Assembly (NCBI GenBank): GCA_025966295.1
Contig: JAOPVD010000252.1
Coordinates: 1 to 18,516, forward strand
DNA from: Frankiales bacterium
Lineage (GTDB): Bacteria > Actinomycetota > Actinomycetes > Mycobacteriales > SCTD01
Length of the DNA: 18,516 nucleotides
Direction of reading: 5' to 3'
Every line of letters starts with the position of its first letter. Position 1 is the first letter of the stretch. The notes below the pieces were generated by a model, which did no database searches, was not told the DNA's origin, and saw only the letters and a list, made by a program, of their open reading frames with translations. The translations under genes were made by a program, and so were the position numbers. Positions 1 to 5,917 of this stretch are shown here, piece by piece.

Positions 1-1
1 C

Positions 2-478
2 ACCATAGTGGTGCCCAAGCAACTGCTCGCCGACCTGCGGGCTCACAAGGAGGAGCAGGACGCTGAGCGCGCCCAGTCCGACGACTATTGGAACGAGCAC
101 GGCCTGGTCTTTCCGAACGAGCTCGGCGGCCCCATGGACGACCGCAACGACTACCGGTCCTGGGTGAGGCTGCTCCGCACAGCCAAGGTCCGGCGCATCC
201 GCCTCCACGACGGCCGGCACACCGCGGCCACCCTGCTGCTGGCCGAAGGGATCCACCCGAGGGTGGTGATGGAACTGCTCGGACACTCCACCATGCGGAC
301 CACGACCGACACCTACAGCCACGTTCTGCCGGCCTTGGCGCAGCAGGCCGCGGACACCCTCGACGCGGCGCTCTGGGGCACCGGAGAGGGAGCTCCGAAG
401 GCCAAGAAGCAGGGCAAGAAGAAGAAGGCGAAGAAAACTGCCACCAAAACTGCCACCAAGAACGACGAGAGCCCCTAG
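2..478 (+). CDS. Tyrosine recombinase / phage-type integrase, C-terminal part (5' end outside window)
   Basis: This is the C-terminal catalytic part of a site-specific tyrosine recombinase, which would insert or excise a mobile element by a covalent phosphotyrosine intermediate. The frame is open to the left edge, so the gene is cut by the window and the true start is not visible. Catalytic signs are present: the box II arginine and its histidine in HDGRHTAATLLL (about residues 67-78 of the visible part), the second histidine in ELLGHS, and the nucleophile tyrosine in TYSHV. Box I arginine would lie upstream. The segment GLVFPNELGGPMD before box II is typical of actinobacterial integrases. 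The C-terminus is a lysine-rich tail (about 25 residues, many KK pairs), perhaps for DNA contact. The stop is TAG at 476-478. The gene points at the 3' end of tRNA-Ala 30 bp away, the usual arrangement for an integrase beside its attachment site. Confidence 0.9.
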   Translation, partial: TIVVPKQLLADLRAHKEEQDAERAQSDDYWNEHGLVFPNELGGPMDDRNDYRSWVRLLRTAKVRRIRLHDGRHTAATLLLAEGIHPRVVMELLGHSTMRTTTDTYSHVLPALAQQAADTLDAALWGTGEGAPKAKKQGKKKKAKKTATKTATKNDESP

Positions 479-508
479 ACGAATGTCTAAAGGCCCAGGT
501 CGTACGGG

Positions 509-556
509 TGGAGCTGAGGGGACTCGAACCCCTGACCCCCACACTGCCAGTGTGGT
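509..556. other. Presumed attachment site (attL/attR) in the 3' half of tRNA-Ala
   Basis: Tyrosine integrases of actinobacterial elements often recombine at the 3' end of a tRNA gene, and the integrase gene then lies beside it. Here the integrase stop is 30 bp from the tRNA 3' end and the two are convergent. The extent given is the tRNA 3' half and is only a guess. The partner direct repeat is not in the window, so the site is inferred from context. Confidence 0.35.
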
Positions 557-581
557 GCGCTACCAGCTGCGCCACAGCCCC
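509..581 (-). tRNA. tRNA-Ala, anticodon GGC
   Basis: A 73-nt cloverleaf can be folded by eye. The acceptor arm GGGGCTG pairs with CAGCTCC, with a G3-U70 pair, the identity element of alanine tRNA. The D arm is GCGC-AGCTGGTA-GCGC. The anticodon arm is CCACA-CTGGCAG-TGTGG, giving anticodon GGC, which reads GCC. The T arm is AGGGG-TTCGAGT-CCCCT. The discriminator is A, and the next bases are CCC, so the CCA end is not encoded. The gene lies 42 nt after the histidine phosphatase stop on the same strand and could be read from that operon. A TAGTCT box (601-596, minus strand) 14 nt upstream of the 5' end is a possible own -10, but no good -35 is seen. Confidence 0.97.
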
Positions 582-623
582 GTGGTGCTTGAAGCAGACT
601 ACAAGACTTCGCGACCGGGCGTC

Positions 624-1247
624 CTACGACGCCCCGGTCGGCGGCCCGGTGAGCGGTCCGAGGCCCGCGTTGTGGCGTTCGAGCCGCCAGCCGCGCTCCC
701 CCTCCACGAGGGTGGACCAGCAGGTGTTGCCGAGCGGCGCGAGCCGCCACCAGTCCGCGGGGGCCAGCTCGGTGAGCGTGCCGAAAAGCGCCCGCGCCGT
801 ACCGCCGTGGGTGACCAGCAGCAGGGTGCCGCTGGCCGGCAGGTGCTCGCGGGCCACCGCGGCCGACCGGGCGCCAACGGCCGCCGGTTCCTCCCCGTCC
901 ACCGGGATGCCCTCCCAGCGCCGCCAGGCGGCGTACTCGGCCGGCCAGCGGGCGGCGACCTCGTCCCCGGTCAGGCCCTGCCACTGCCCGAAGTGGGTCT
1001 CCCGCAGGCGCTCGTCGAGCAGCAGCGGGAGCCCCACCTGCTCGCAGACGGCCTGGGCGGTCGCCCGCGCCCTGGCCAGGTCGGAGCTGACCACCACGGT
1101 CGGCGGGTCGGCGCCGAAGACCGTGCCGAGGGCCTCGGCCTGCACCTGGCCGAGTTCGTCGAGCGGGACGTCCAGCTGGCCCTGGATCCGGCCGTCGGCG
1201 TTGTGCGCCGTGCGCCCGTGGCGGAGCAGGACGATCCGGCGGCTCAG
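624..1247 (-). CDS. Histidine phosphatase family protein (syntenic with mycobacterial GpgP)
   Basis: This belongs to the histidine phosphatase (phosphoglycerate-mutase-like) superfamily, about 207 aa. The catalytic RHG motif is at residues 9-11 (IVLLRHGRTAHN), the RET-FGQWQG motif with the acid/base glutamate is near residue 83, and the second histidine is in VTHGGT near residue 147. In M. tuberculosis the gene after rsfS is Rv2419c, glucosyl-3-phosphoglycerate phosphatase (GpgP), so the same reaction is possible here. The substrate cannot be read from sequence. The first ATG/GTG/TTG in frame is GTG at 1145, which would delete the RHG motif. Reading codons upstream to about 1400 I find no ATG, GTG or TTG. 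The start is therefore placed at CTG (1247-1245), which overlaps the rsfS stop as CTGA and gives the usual family N-terminus. It is the last protein gene of the nadD-lytR-rsfS operon. Confidence 0.88.
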   Translation of the reverse strand: MSRRIVLLRHGRTAHNADGRIQGQLDVPLDELGQVQAEALGTVFGADPPTVVVSSDLARARATAQAVCEQVGLPLLLDERLRETHFGQWQGLTGDEVAARWPAEYAAWRRWEGIPVDGEEPAAVGARSAAVAREHLPASGTLLLVTHGGTARALFGTLTELAPADWWRLAPLGNTCWSTLVEGERGWRLERHNAGLGPLTGPPTGAS

Positions 1248-1630
1248 TGCCGCCCTGCCGCGCGCTGGAGGTCGGCGTCCACGAACGGGATGACCGGGCA
1301 GTCCTTCCAGAGCCGCTCGAGGGCGTAGAAGACCCGCTCCTCCTGGTGCTGGACGTGCACCACGATGTCGCCGAAGTCCAGGAGCACCCAGCGGCCCTCC
1401 TTCTCCCCCTCGCGGCGGATCGGCTTGGCGCCGAGGTCGCGGAGCTTGTCCTCGATGGCATCGACGATGGCGCCGACCTGGCGGTCGTTGGGGGCGGACG
1501 CGAGCAGGAACACGTCGGTGATGACGAGCTGCTCGGACACGTCGAGGAGCAGGATGTCGCTGGCGAGCTTGTCGGCGGCGGCCTGTGCGGCCGCCAGACC
1601 CAGCTCGGCCGCGCGCTCAGAGGCAGGCAA
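1244..1630 (-). CDS. rsfS: Ribosome silencing factor RsfS (Iojap family)
   Basis: RsfS binds ribosomal protein L14 (uL14) on the 50S subunit and blocks joining to 30S when nutrients are low. The protein is 128 aa, the normal length. Family signs are the segment DILLLDVSEQLVITDVFLLAS, then NDRQVGAIVDAIEDKLR, then the strongly conserved WVLLDFGDIVVHV and the C-terminal RVFYALERLWKD. The chosen start is TTG at 1630. It gives the usual N-terminal helix, and a purine run (GGGAAGAAG) lies about 8 nt upstream. The gene follows the LCP-like gene after 38 bp and its TGA stop overlaps the presumed CTG start of the phosphatase. NadD followed by RsfS is a classic bacterial pairing, often with an LCP gene between them in Actinomycetota. 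Confidence 0.95.
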   Translation of the reverse strand: MPASERAAELGLAAAQAAADKLASDILLLDVSEQLVITDVFLLASAPNDRQVGAIVDAIEDKLRDLGAKPIRREGEKEGRWVLLDFGDIVVHVQHQEERVFYALERLWKDCPVIPFVDADLQRAAGRH

Positions 1631-1649
1631 CGTAGGGCTTCTTCCCAGA

Positions 1650-1664
1650 GGGGTCAGGAACCCC
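1650..1664 (-). other. Small inverted repeat between the LCP-like gene and rsfS
   Basis: GGGGT (1650-1654) pairs with ACCCC (1660-1664) around a 5-nt loop, in the 38-bp gap between the lytR-like stop and the rsfS start. No T-tract follows on the minus strand, so a terminator is unlikely. It may be a weak attenuator or mRNA-processing hairpin, or chance. Confidence 0.25.
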
Positions 1665-1668
1665 CAGG

Positions 1669-2868
1669 CTACTTGGCCTTGAAGTCCTTGCAGACCACGA
1701 CGACCACGTCGGCGATCGTGCCGAAGCTGGTACTGCTCTTGACGCTCGAGTCGGGCACCCCGAGGGCCTTGGCGACCCGCGCCCCCAGGTCCGCCCCGGA
1801 GGTGGTCGGGTCGCGGACCAGGACCTCGGTCTTGACGCAGCCGAAGGTGGGCGCGTTGCGGGAGCCGGCGAACACGAAGCCGGCCGGGATGAGCTTGGCC
1901 CGTACCTTCTCGCCGAGCCCCGGGGTGCCGACGCCGTTGAGCACCAGCACCCGGTTGCCCTCGGCGCGCGCCCCCGGCGGGACCGACGCCGCGAGCAGGT
2001 CGTCGACCAGCTTGCGGGTCGCCGCCGGGTCGATCCGGAAGCGCACCTCGTCCGAGCCGCTGTCGACGGTGATGACCGGCAGCGAGCGGTACTGCAGCTC
2101 CTGCGCGCTGTCGTCCTGCTTCAGCCCGCTGAGGACCCCCGCGAGGGTGCCGGCGCCCAGGTTGGTCCGCGAGCCGCTGCCGAGCGCACCGACGAGCGCG
2201 TTCACGTCCTTCGGCAAGGCGCTGATGATCGCGTCCAGCACCGACTGCAGCCGGGTCAGCCGGGTCTCCTCCTGCTCACCAGGCCCGAGGTACGTCGCGT
2301 AGGTCAGCGCCGGCGACCCGCCCAGCCGCTGCTGCCCGGGCTGGAGCACCACGGTGCGGCCGCTCAGGACCACCGCGTCGACGTTGACCTCGAGGCCGCC
2401 CAGCTGGTCGACCAGGCGGCCGAAGGCGGGGCCGTCGAGCACCCAGCTGCCGTCGATGGTCACGCCCATCAGGTCGGACAGCGCGTTGCGCGCCCCCGTC
2501 GCCTTGCCGGTCTGCAGCGCCCTGCCGAACGGCAGGCTGCCGATGCCCGGCACGTTGGCCAGCACCTGCGGCGGCACCAGCACGACGGCCCCGCTCCTGC
2601 TGGCCGGGTCGTGCGCGAGCAGCGCCGACGCCCGGGCCGTGCCGTCCGGCGCCGCGACCTGCAGGAGCACGGTCTGCTGGGTCCGCGGCGGCGTCCCGCC
2701 GCGCTTGCTCGAGCTGCCGCCGGTCTTGACGAGCACCACCGTCACGAGCACGAGCAGCACCACCAGCGCGGCGATGCCGGCCGCGACCAGCCGACGGCGC
2801 TGCTGGCGCCGCCGGGCACGGAGCTGCGCGCGCCGGCCCAGACGGCTACCGACCGGGTCCAAGGTCAC
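1669..2868 (-). CDS. LCP (LytR-CpsA-Psr)-like membrane protein with LytR_C domain
   Basis: A 399-aa protein with a short, very basic cytoplasmic N-terminus (residues 1-26), one membrane helix (about 27-47, rich in V/L/A), an extracellular LCP-like region (about 60-235) and a C-terminal LytR_C domain (about 300-395, beginning RVLVLNGVGTPGLGEKVR). LCP enzymes move undecaprenyl-linked polymers onto peptidoglycan. Recognisable LCP pieces are the helix ending LMGVTIDGSWVLDGPAFGRLVDQLGGL and a shortened RLTRLQ. The usual IPRD arginine/aspartate position reads VPPQ, and the YVR-R position reads YATYL, so the catalytic phosphate-binding residues seem to be lost. It may therefore be a regulatory or binding paralogue. 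The GTG start at 2868 overlaps the nadD TGA by 4 bases (GTGA), which implies translational coupling. An LCP/LytR_C gene at this place is common in Actinomycetota. Confidence 0.87.
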   Translation of the reverse strand: MTLDPVGSRLGRRAQLRARRRQQRRRLVAAGIAALVVLLVLVTVVLVKTGGSSSKRGGTPPRTQQTVLLQVAAPDGTARASALLAHDPASRSGAVVLVPPQVLANVPGIGSLPFGRALQTGKATGARNALSDLMGVTIDGSWVLDGPAFGRLVDQLGGLEVNVDAVVLSGRTVVLQPGQQRLGGSPALTYATYLGPGEQEETRLTRLQSVLDAIISALPKDVNALVGALGSGSRTNLGAGTLAGVLSGLKQDDSAQELQYRSLPVITVDSGSDEVRFRIDPAATRKLVDDLLAASVPPGARAEGNRVLVLNGVGTPGLGEKVRAKLIPAGFVFAGSRNAPTFGCVKTEVLVRDPTTSGADLGARVAKALGVPDSSVKSSTSFGTIADVVVVVCKDFKAK

Positions 2869-3458
2869 TGTGCGCTCCGGTAGAGGTGCCGCTTGTCGAT
2901 GTACTGCACCACCCCGTCCGGGACGAGGTAGTAGACCGGGAGGCCGGCGGCGACGCGGTCCCGGATGTCGCTGGAGGAGATGGCGAGGGCCGGCACCTCC
3001 AGCAGGGTCACCGCGCCCTCGGGGAAGCGGCTCACGTCGACCGGCTCGTAGCCCGGCCGGCTGACGCCCACGAAGTGCGCCAGCGCGAACAGCTCGTCCG
3101 CCGCGCGCCAGCCCAGGATCTGCGCCAGCGCGTCCGCACCCGTGATGAAGAACAGCTCAGCGTCGCCGTAGGTTCCCTTGAGGTCGCGCAGCGTGTCGAT
3201 CGTGTACGTCGGTCCTGGCCGGTCGATGTCGCTCCGGCTGACCGAGAACCGCGGGTTGCTGGCCGTCGCGACCACGGTCATCAGGTACCGGTCCTCGGCC
3301 GGGCTGACCTGCCGGTGCGTCTTCTGCCACGGCTGGCCGGTCGGCACGAACACGACCTCGTCGAGCTCGTAGCGGGCGGCCACCTCGTTGGCGGCGGACA
3401 GGTGCCCGTTGTGGACGGGATCGAACGTCCCGCCCATCACCCCGATGCGTCTGCCCAC
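2865..3458 (-). CDS. nadD: Nicotinate-nucleotide adenylyltransferase
   Basis: NadD joins ATP and nicotinate mononucleotide to make deamido-NAD, a cytoplasmic step of NAD biosynthesis. The protein is 197 aa. The nucleotidyltransferase signature is GVMGGTFDPVHNGH (residues 6-19), with the HNGH histidines that bind ATP phosphates. The C-terminal ISSSDIRDRV is the second conserved motif, and SDIDRPGPTYTIDTL is the typical substrate-loop region. GTG at 3458 is chosen because it gives the family N-terminus (MGRRIGVMGGTFDP) and lies just after a 26-bp gap from the DUF4349 gene. Longer in-frame extension upstream runs through the DUF4349 gene and is not coding. No strong ribosome binding site is visible (GCTGCGG before GTG). 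Its stop overlaps the start of the LCP-like gene. Confidence 0.96.
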   Translation of the reverse strand: MGRRIGVMGGTFDPVHNGHLSAANEVAARYELDEVVFVPTGQPWQKTHRQVSPAEDRYLMTVVATASNPRFSVSRSDIDRPGPTYTIDTLRDLKGTYGDAELFFITGADALAQILGWRAADELFALAHFVGVSRPGYEPVDVSRFPEGAVTLLEVPALAISSSDIRDRVAAGLPVYYLVPDGVVQYIDKRHLYRSAQ

Positions 3459-3484
3459 CCGCAGCAGGCTAGTGGGGCCGCGCC

Positions 3485-4552
3485 TCAGAGCAGGCGACGG
3501 CGCGCGAGGCGCCACCCGAGCCGCGCCGCCACCAGCGCGGCCGCCGCGACCATGAGCACGAGCAGCGCGCGGCCGCTGCCGGCCACCAGGCCCTCGACGC
3601 CACCGGTGAAGCCGTGCTTGGCGTCGTCCCAGGCCTTGGACAGCCCGCTCGGCGCGCTGGCGGGCGTCACCAGATCCGCCTTCTCGCTCACGCCCACCGT
3701 CAGCGTGGCCAGCGCGCTCTGATCGGCGAGCACCCGGCGCTGGCCCTCGAGCCGGTCGAGCCGGCCCTGCACGTCGTCGACGCGCTGCTGGACGGTCAGC
3801 GTCTCCCCGATCGTCCGGGCGCCGGCCAGGATCGTGAGGAAGCGGCTGCGCGCCGCCTTCAAGGACTGGATCTGGGCGGCGGTGTCGGCGTACGCCGCGG
3901 TCACGTCCTTGCCGGTGGACTGCGCGCCGGCGACCTTCCCGCCGACATCCTTCGCGACGCCCCGCACCGCCGCCACGACGCTCTCGTACGACGCCACCGG
4001 CACCCGCATCGTCAGCGTGGACGTCGGCCGGTCGCCGAACTCGACGCTCTTCTGGTTCGAGACGTAGCCGGCCGCGCCCGTCGCGACGGCAATGACCCGG
4101 TCCACGGTCGCGCTGACCCGGCCATCCCCCACGACCAGGTCCAGGCTGCCGGTCTTGACGATCCGGGCCGCACCGGCCTCCAAGTCGCCGGTGCCGCCGG
4201 TGCCGCCGGTGCCGCCGGTGCCGCCGGTGCCGCCGGTGCTGGCGGTGCTGCCGGCACCGCGGAGATCTTTTTGAACCGATCCGCCGCTGGGTTGCCCGGC
4301 GGGCGCCCCGGCGGTCAGCTCGGTGCGAGGGGTGCCCGACGAGCCGATCCCGTGGACGAGCACCGCACCGACCGCCACCACCGCCGCGGCCGCCACCAGC
4401 TGCACCCCCCGTCGGCGGTGCCACGGCCGCGGCGCCGGGACATCGGCGAGCTCCTCGAGCACGCGGTCCGGCCCCTGTCCGGGCGGGTCGTAGGACCCGG
4501 CCGCCCGGCCCAGCAGCAGGGTCAGGTCGTCGTCGCTCAGCATCGCGGTCAC
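3485..4552 (-). CDS. DUF4349 membrane protein, possible partner (anti-sigma?) of the ECF sigma factor
   Basis: A 355-aa protein with a cytoplasmic N-terminus of about 48 residues (acidic, LSDDDLTLLLGRAAGSYD), a membrane helix (about 49-68), a low-complexity linker with TGG triplets (about 106-122), a DUF4349 domain (about 129-345, beginning RIVKTGSLDLVVGD), a predicted coiled-coil part (about 230-290, with QQRVDDVQGRLDRLEGQRRVL) and a C-terminal membrane helix (about 325-347) followed by arginines. It would span the membrane twice with the DUF4349 domain outside. The GTG start at 4552 overlaps the sigma-factor TGA by 4 bases, so the two proteins are made together. No HxxxCxxC zinc anti-sigma motif is present. 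A role as anti-sigma or sensor is inferred from the layout (short cytoplasmic part, membrane helix, external domain) and the coupling, not from known homology. Confidence 0.85.
   Translation of the reverse strand: MTAMLSDDDLTLLLGRAAGSYDPPGQGPDRVLEELADVPAPRPWHRRRGVQLVAAAAVVAVGAVLVHGIGSSGTPRTELTAGAPAGQPSGGSVQKDLRGAGSTASTGGTGGTGGTGGTGGTGDLEAGAARIVKTGSLDLVVGDGRVSATVDRVIAVATGAAGYVSNQKSVEFGDRPTSTLTMRVPVASYESVVAAVRGVAKDVGGKVAGAQSTGKDVTAAYADTAAQIQSLKAARSRFLTILAGARTIGETLTVQQRVDDVQGRLDRLEGQRRVLADQSALATLTVGVSEKADLVTPASAPSGLSKAWDDAKHGFTGGVEGLVAGSGRALLVLMVAAAALVAARLGWRLARRRLL
4191..4253. repeat. 9-bp tandem repeat (TGG codon minisatellite) in the DUF4349 gene
   Basis: Five perfect copies of GTGCCGCCG (4191-4235) are followed by two imperfect copies (4236-4253). 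On the minus strand they encode Thr-Gly-Gly triplets in the linker between the first membrane helix and the DUF4349 domain. Because the unit is 9 bp, a gain or loss of copies keeps the frame and only changes linker length. Confidence 0.9.
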
Positions 4553-5076
4553 TGCACTGCCTCCTGGGAGGTCGCCCAGGCTGCGAGCCGGGGGTCGAGG
4601 GCGAGCCGTTGCCGGGCGTCGAACAGGCGGCTCTTGACGGTGCCGGGACGACGGTCGATGGCGACCGCGATCTCCTTCTCGGACAGGCCCACGTAGAAGC
4701 GCAGGACCAACGGGACCCGGAGCCTGTCCGGCAGGTCCGCGAGCGCCGCGAGGACGTCGTCGGCCAGCTGCGCGTGCTCCGCGGCGTCGTGCGGGGTGGG
4801 GCTGAGGTCCGGCAGCGTCTCGAGGCCGAGGTCCCCGTCGTCCTTACCGGTCCGGGACCGCTCGCTGCGGAGCCGCGAGATGCAGGCGTTCACGACCACC
4901 CGGTAGAGCCAGGCCTTGCGCGCCTCGCCCTGCGGCACCGCGTCCCGAAACCGCCAGACCCGCAGGAACGCCTCCTGCACCGCGTCCTGCGCGTCCACCG
5001 GGTCGCGCAGCACCAGGCATGCGGTGCGGTACGCGGTCGCGTAGTCGCGGCGGAGCCACTCCTCGAGTACGTCCAC
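4549..5076 (-). CDS. ECF (SigE-like) RNA polymerase sigma factor
   Basis: A 175-aa sigma-70 family factor of the ECF type, with only regions 2 and 4. Region 2 spans about residues 8-75 (DYATAYRTACLVLRDPVDAQ, then DAVQEAFLRVWRFRD for the -10 contact, then RKAWLYRVVVNACISRLR). Region 4 spans about 115-165 (LADLPDRLRVPLVLRFYVGL, then SEKEIAVAIDRRPGTVKSRL as the helix-turn-helix). GTG at 5076 is chosen: a purine-rich site AGAGGGGG lies 6 nt upstream, and the protein then starts just before region 2. An upstream in-frame extension lacks homology. It is coupled to the DUF4349 gene. An ECF-like promoter lies just upstream, which suggests self-regulation. Confidence 0.94.
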   Translation of the reverse strand: MDVLEEWLRRDYATAYRTACLVLRDPVDAQDAVQEAFLRVWRFRDAVPQGEARKAWLYRVVVNACISRLRSERSRTGKDDGDLGLETLPDLSPTPHDAAEHAQLADDVLAALADLPDRLRVPLVLRFYVGLSEKEIAVAIDRRPGTVKSRLFDARQRLALDPRLAAWATSQEAVQ

Positions 5077-5095
5077 CTGCCACCCCCTCTGGCCT

Positions 5096-5128
5096 GTACG
5101 ACGCGAGCAGCGGCGGATCGGTTCGATC
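5096..5128 (-). promoter_or_regulatory. Candidate ECF-type (autoregulatory) promoter with overlapping inverted repeat
   Basis: In the 50-bp gap before the sigma gene the minus strand reads CGAACC (5125-5120), then 16 nt, then CGTCGTA (5103-5097). GAAC and CGTC with about 16-17 nt between them are the general ECF promoter elements. Transcription would begin near 5090, and the ribosome site lies at about 5082-5089, so any leader would be short. The -35 lies in a perfect inverted repeat GATCG-GTT-CGATC (5116-5128), which reaches into the GNAT stop codon. Motif-based only. Confidence 0.45.
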
Positions 5129-5912
5129 AGAGCTCCGCGGTGCCGGCGCTCCCCACCTCCCGGAACCCCAGCCGGGAGTACACCCGGGCCACCGCATCGT
5201 CCTGCGCCGACAGCCACAGCAGCCGCGCGCCGCGCCGCAGCGCCTCACGGCCCAGCACGGCGGTCACCGCCGCCCCCAGCCCCTGCCGCCGGAAGGACGG
5301 CAGCGTCGCCACCCCGGTGATCTCGGCGACGTCCCCGACCACGGTGCAGCCGCCGCGGGCCACCGGCTGGCCGTCGACGAAGGCCGCGGCCACCACCGGC
5401 CGGCCGGCTGCGACCCGGGCGGCGCGGGTGGCCAACCGGGCCTGGTCGGTCTCGACGGCCGCGTCCAGGGCCTCCGTGCCGGGCCCGCCCACCGCCGTAC
5501 CGGTGGTGGCGAAGCCGACCGTGGCGACCGCCTCGACGCGGGCCAGGTCGTCCCGCGGGCCGATCACCCGGACGTCCACCTCGGGCTCGAAGGGCGCCAG
5601 CTCCTCGGGGCTGGCCACCAGCACCGGGTGCGCCGAGACCCGCAGCCCGGCCTCCGCCGCCACGGCCGCCACCCCGGCCGGTCGGCCGTCGATCCACTCG
5701 ACGCTGCGCGGCAGGCCCAGCAGGTGCTGGCGCCGCAGCACCGTGCGCAGGTCGTCCGCGGTGACCGGCCCGGTGCCGGAGGGCCGGGCGTACCAGGGGT
5801 GGAAGGACTCCGCGGTCGGCACGAACAGCCGCAGCGAGCCGATCTCCTCGACGGTGGCGGCCGAGCGCGGCACGTCGTCGCAGTAACGGTCGACGCGCGC
5901 CAGCTCGTCCAC
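5127..5912 (-). CDS. GNAT family N-acetyltransferase
   Basis: A protein of about 261 aa with a C-terminal GNAT fold. Motif A with the acetyl-CoA pyrophosphate loop is ATLPSFRRQGLGAAVTAVL (R-x-x-G-x-G, about residues 201-219), followed by the conserved C-terminal strand/helix LLWLSAQDDAVARVYSRLGF. The N-terminal half (about 1-140) carries no motif I know and may be a degenerate first GNAT-like half. The acetyl acceptor is unknown. The start is GTG at 5912, 5 bp after the CoxE-like stop. No clear ribosome site is seen, so translational coupling is likely. The long open frame upstream is out of frame with the CoxE-like gene and not coding. It is the last gene of the moxR-coxE-GNAT run. Confidence 0.87.
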   Translation of the reverse strand: MDELARVDRYCDDVPRSAATVEEIGSLRLFVPTAESFHPWYARPSGTGPVTADDLRTVLRRQHLLGLPRSVEWIDGRPAGVAAVAAEAGLRVSAHPVLVASPEELAPFEPEVDVRVIGPRDDLARVEAVATVGFATTGTAVGGPGTEALDAAVETDQARLATRAARVAAGRPVVAAAFVDGQPVARGGCTVVGDVAEITGVATLPSFRRQGLGAAVTAVLGREALRRGARLLWLSAQDDAVARVYSRLGFREVGSAGTAEL

Positions 5913-5917
5913 GACGG

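Noticed and set aside
483..1328. Long plus-strand open frame beginning over the tRNA
   Set aside because: It runs over the tRNA-Ala and antisense to the histidine phosphatase, and its product is low-complexity Arg/Pro/Gly sequence without homology.
4191..4253. CRISPR or regulatory iterons at the 9-bp repeats
   Set aside because: The repeats are in frame and encode Thr-Gly-Gly within a good coding sequence, so they are a coding minisatellite.
3459..4424. N-terminal extension of nadD
   Set aside because: The in-frame sequence upstream of GTG 3458 is Arg/Gly-rich and lies inside the DUF4349 gene; the NadD fold begins right after 3458.
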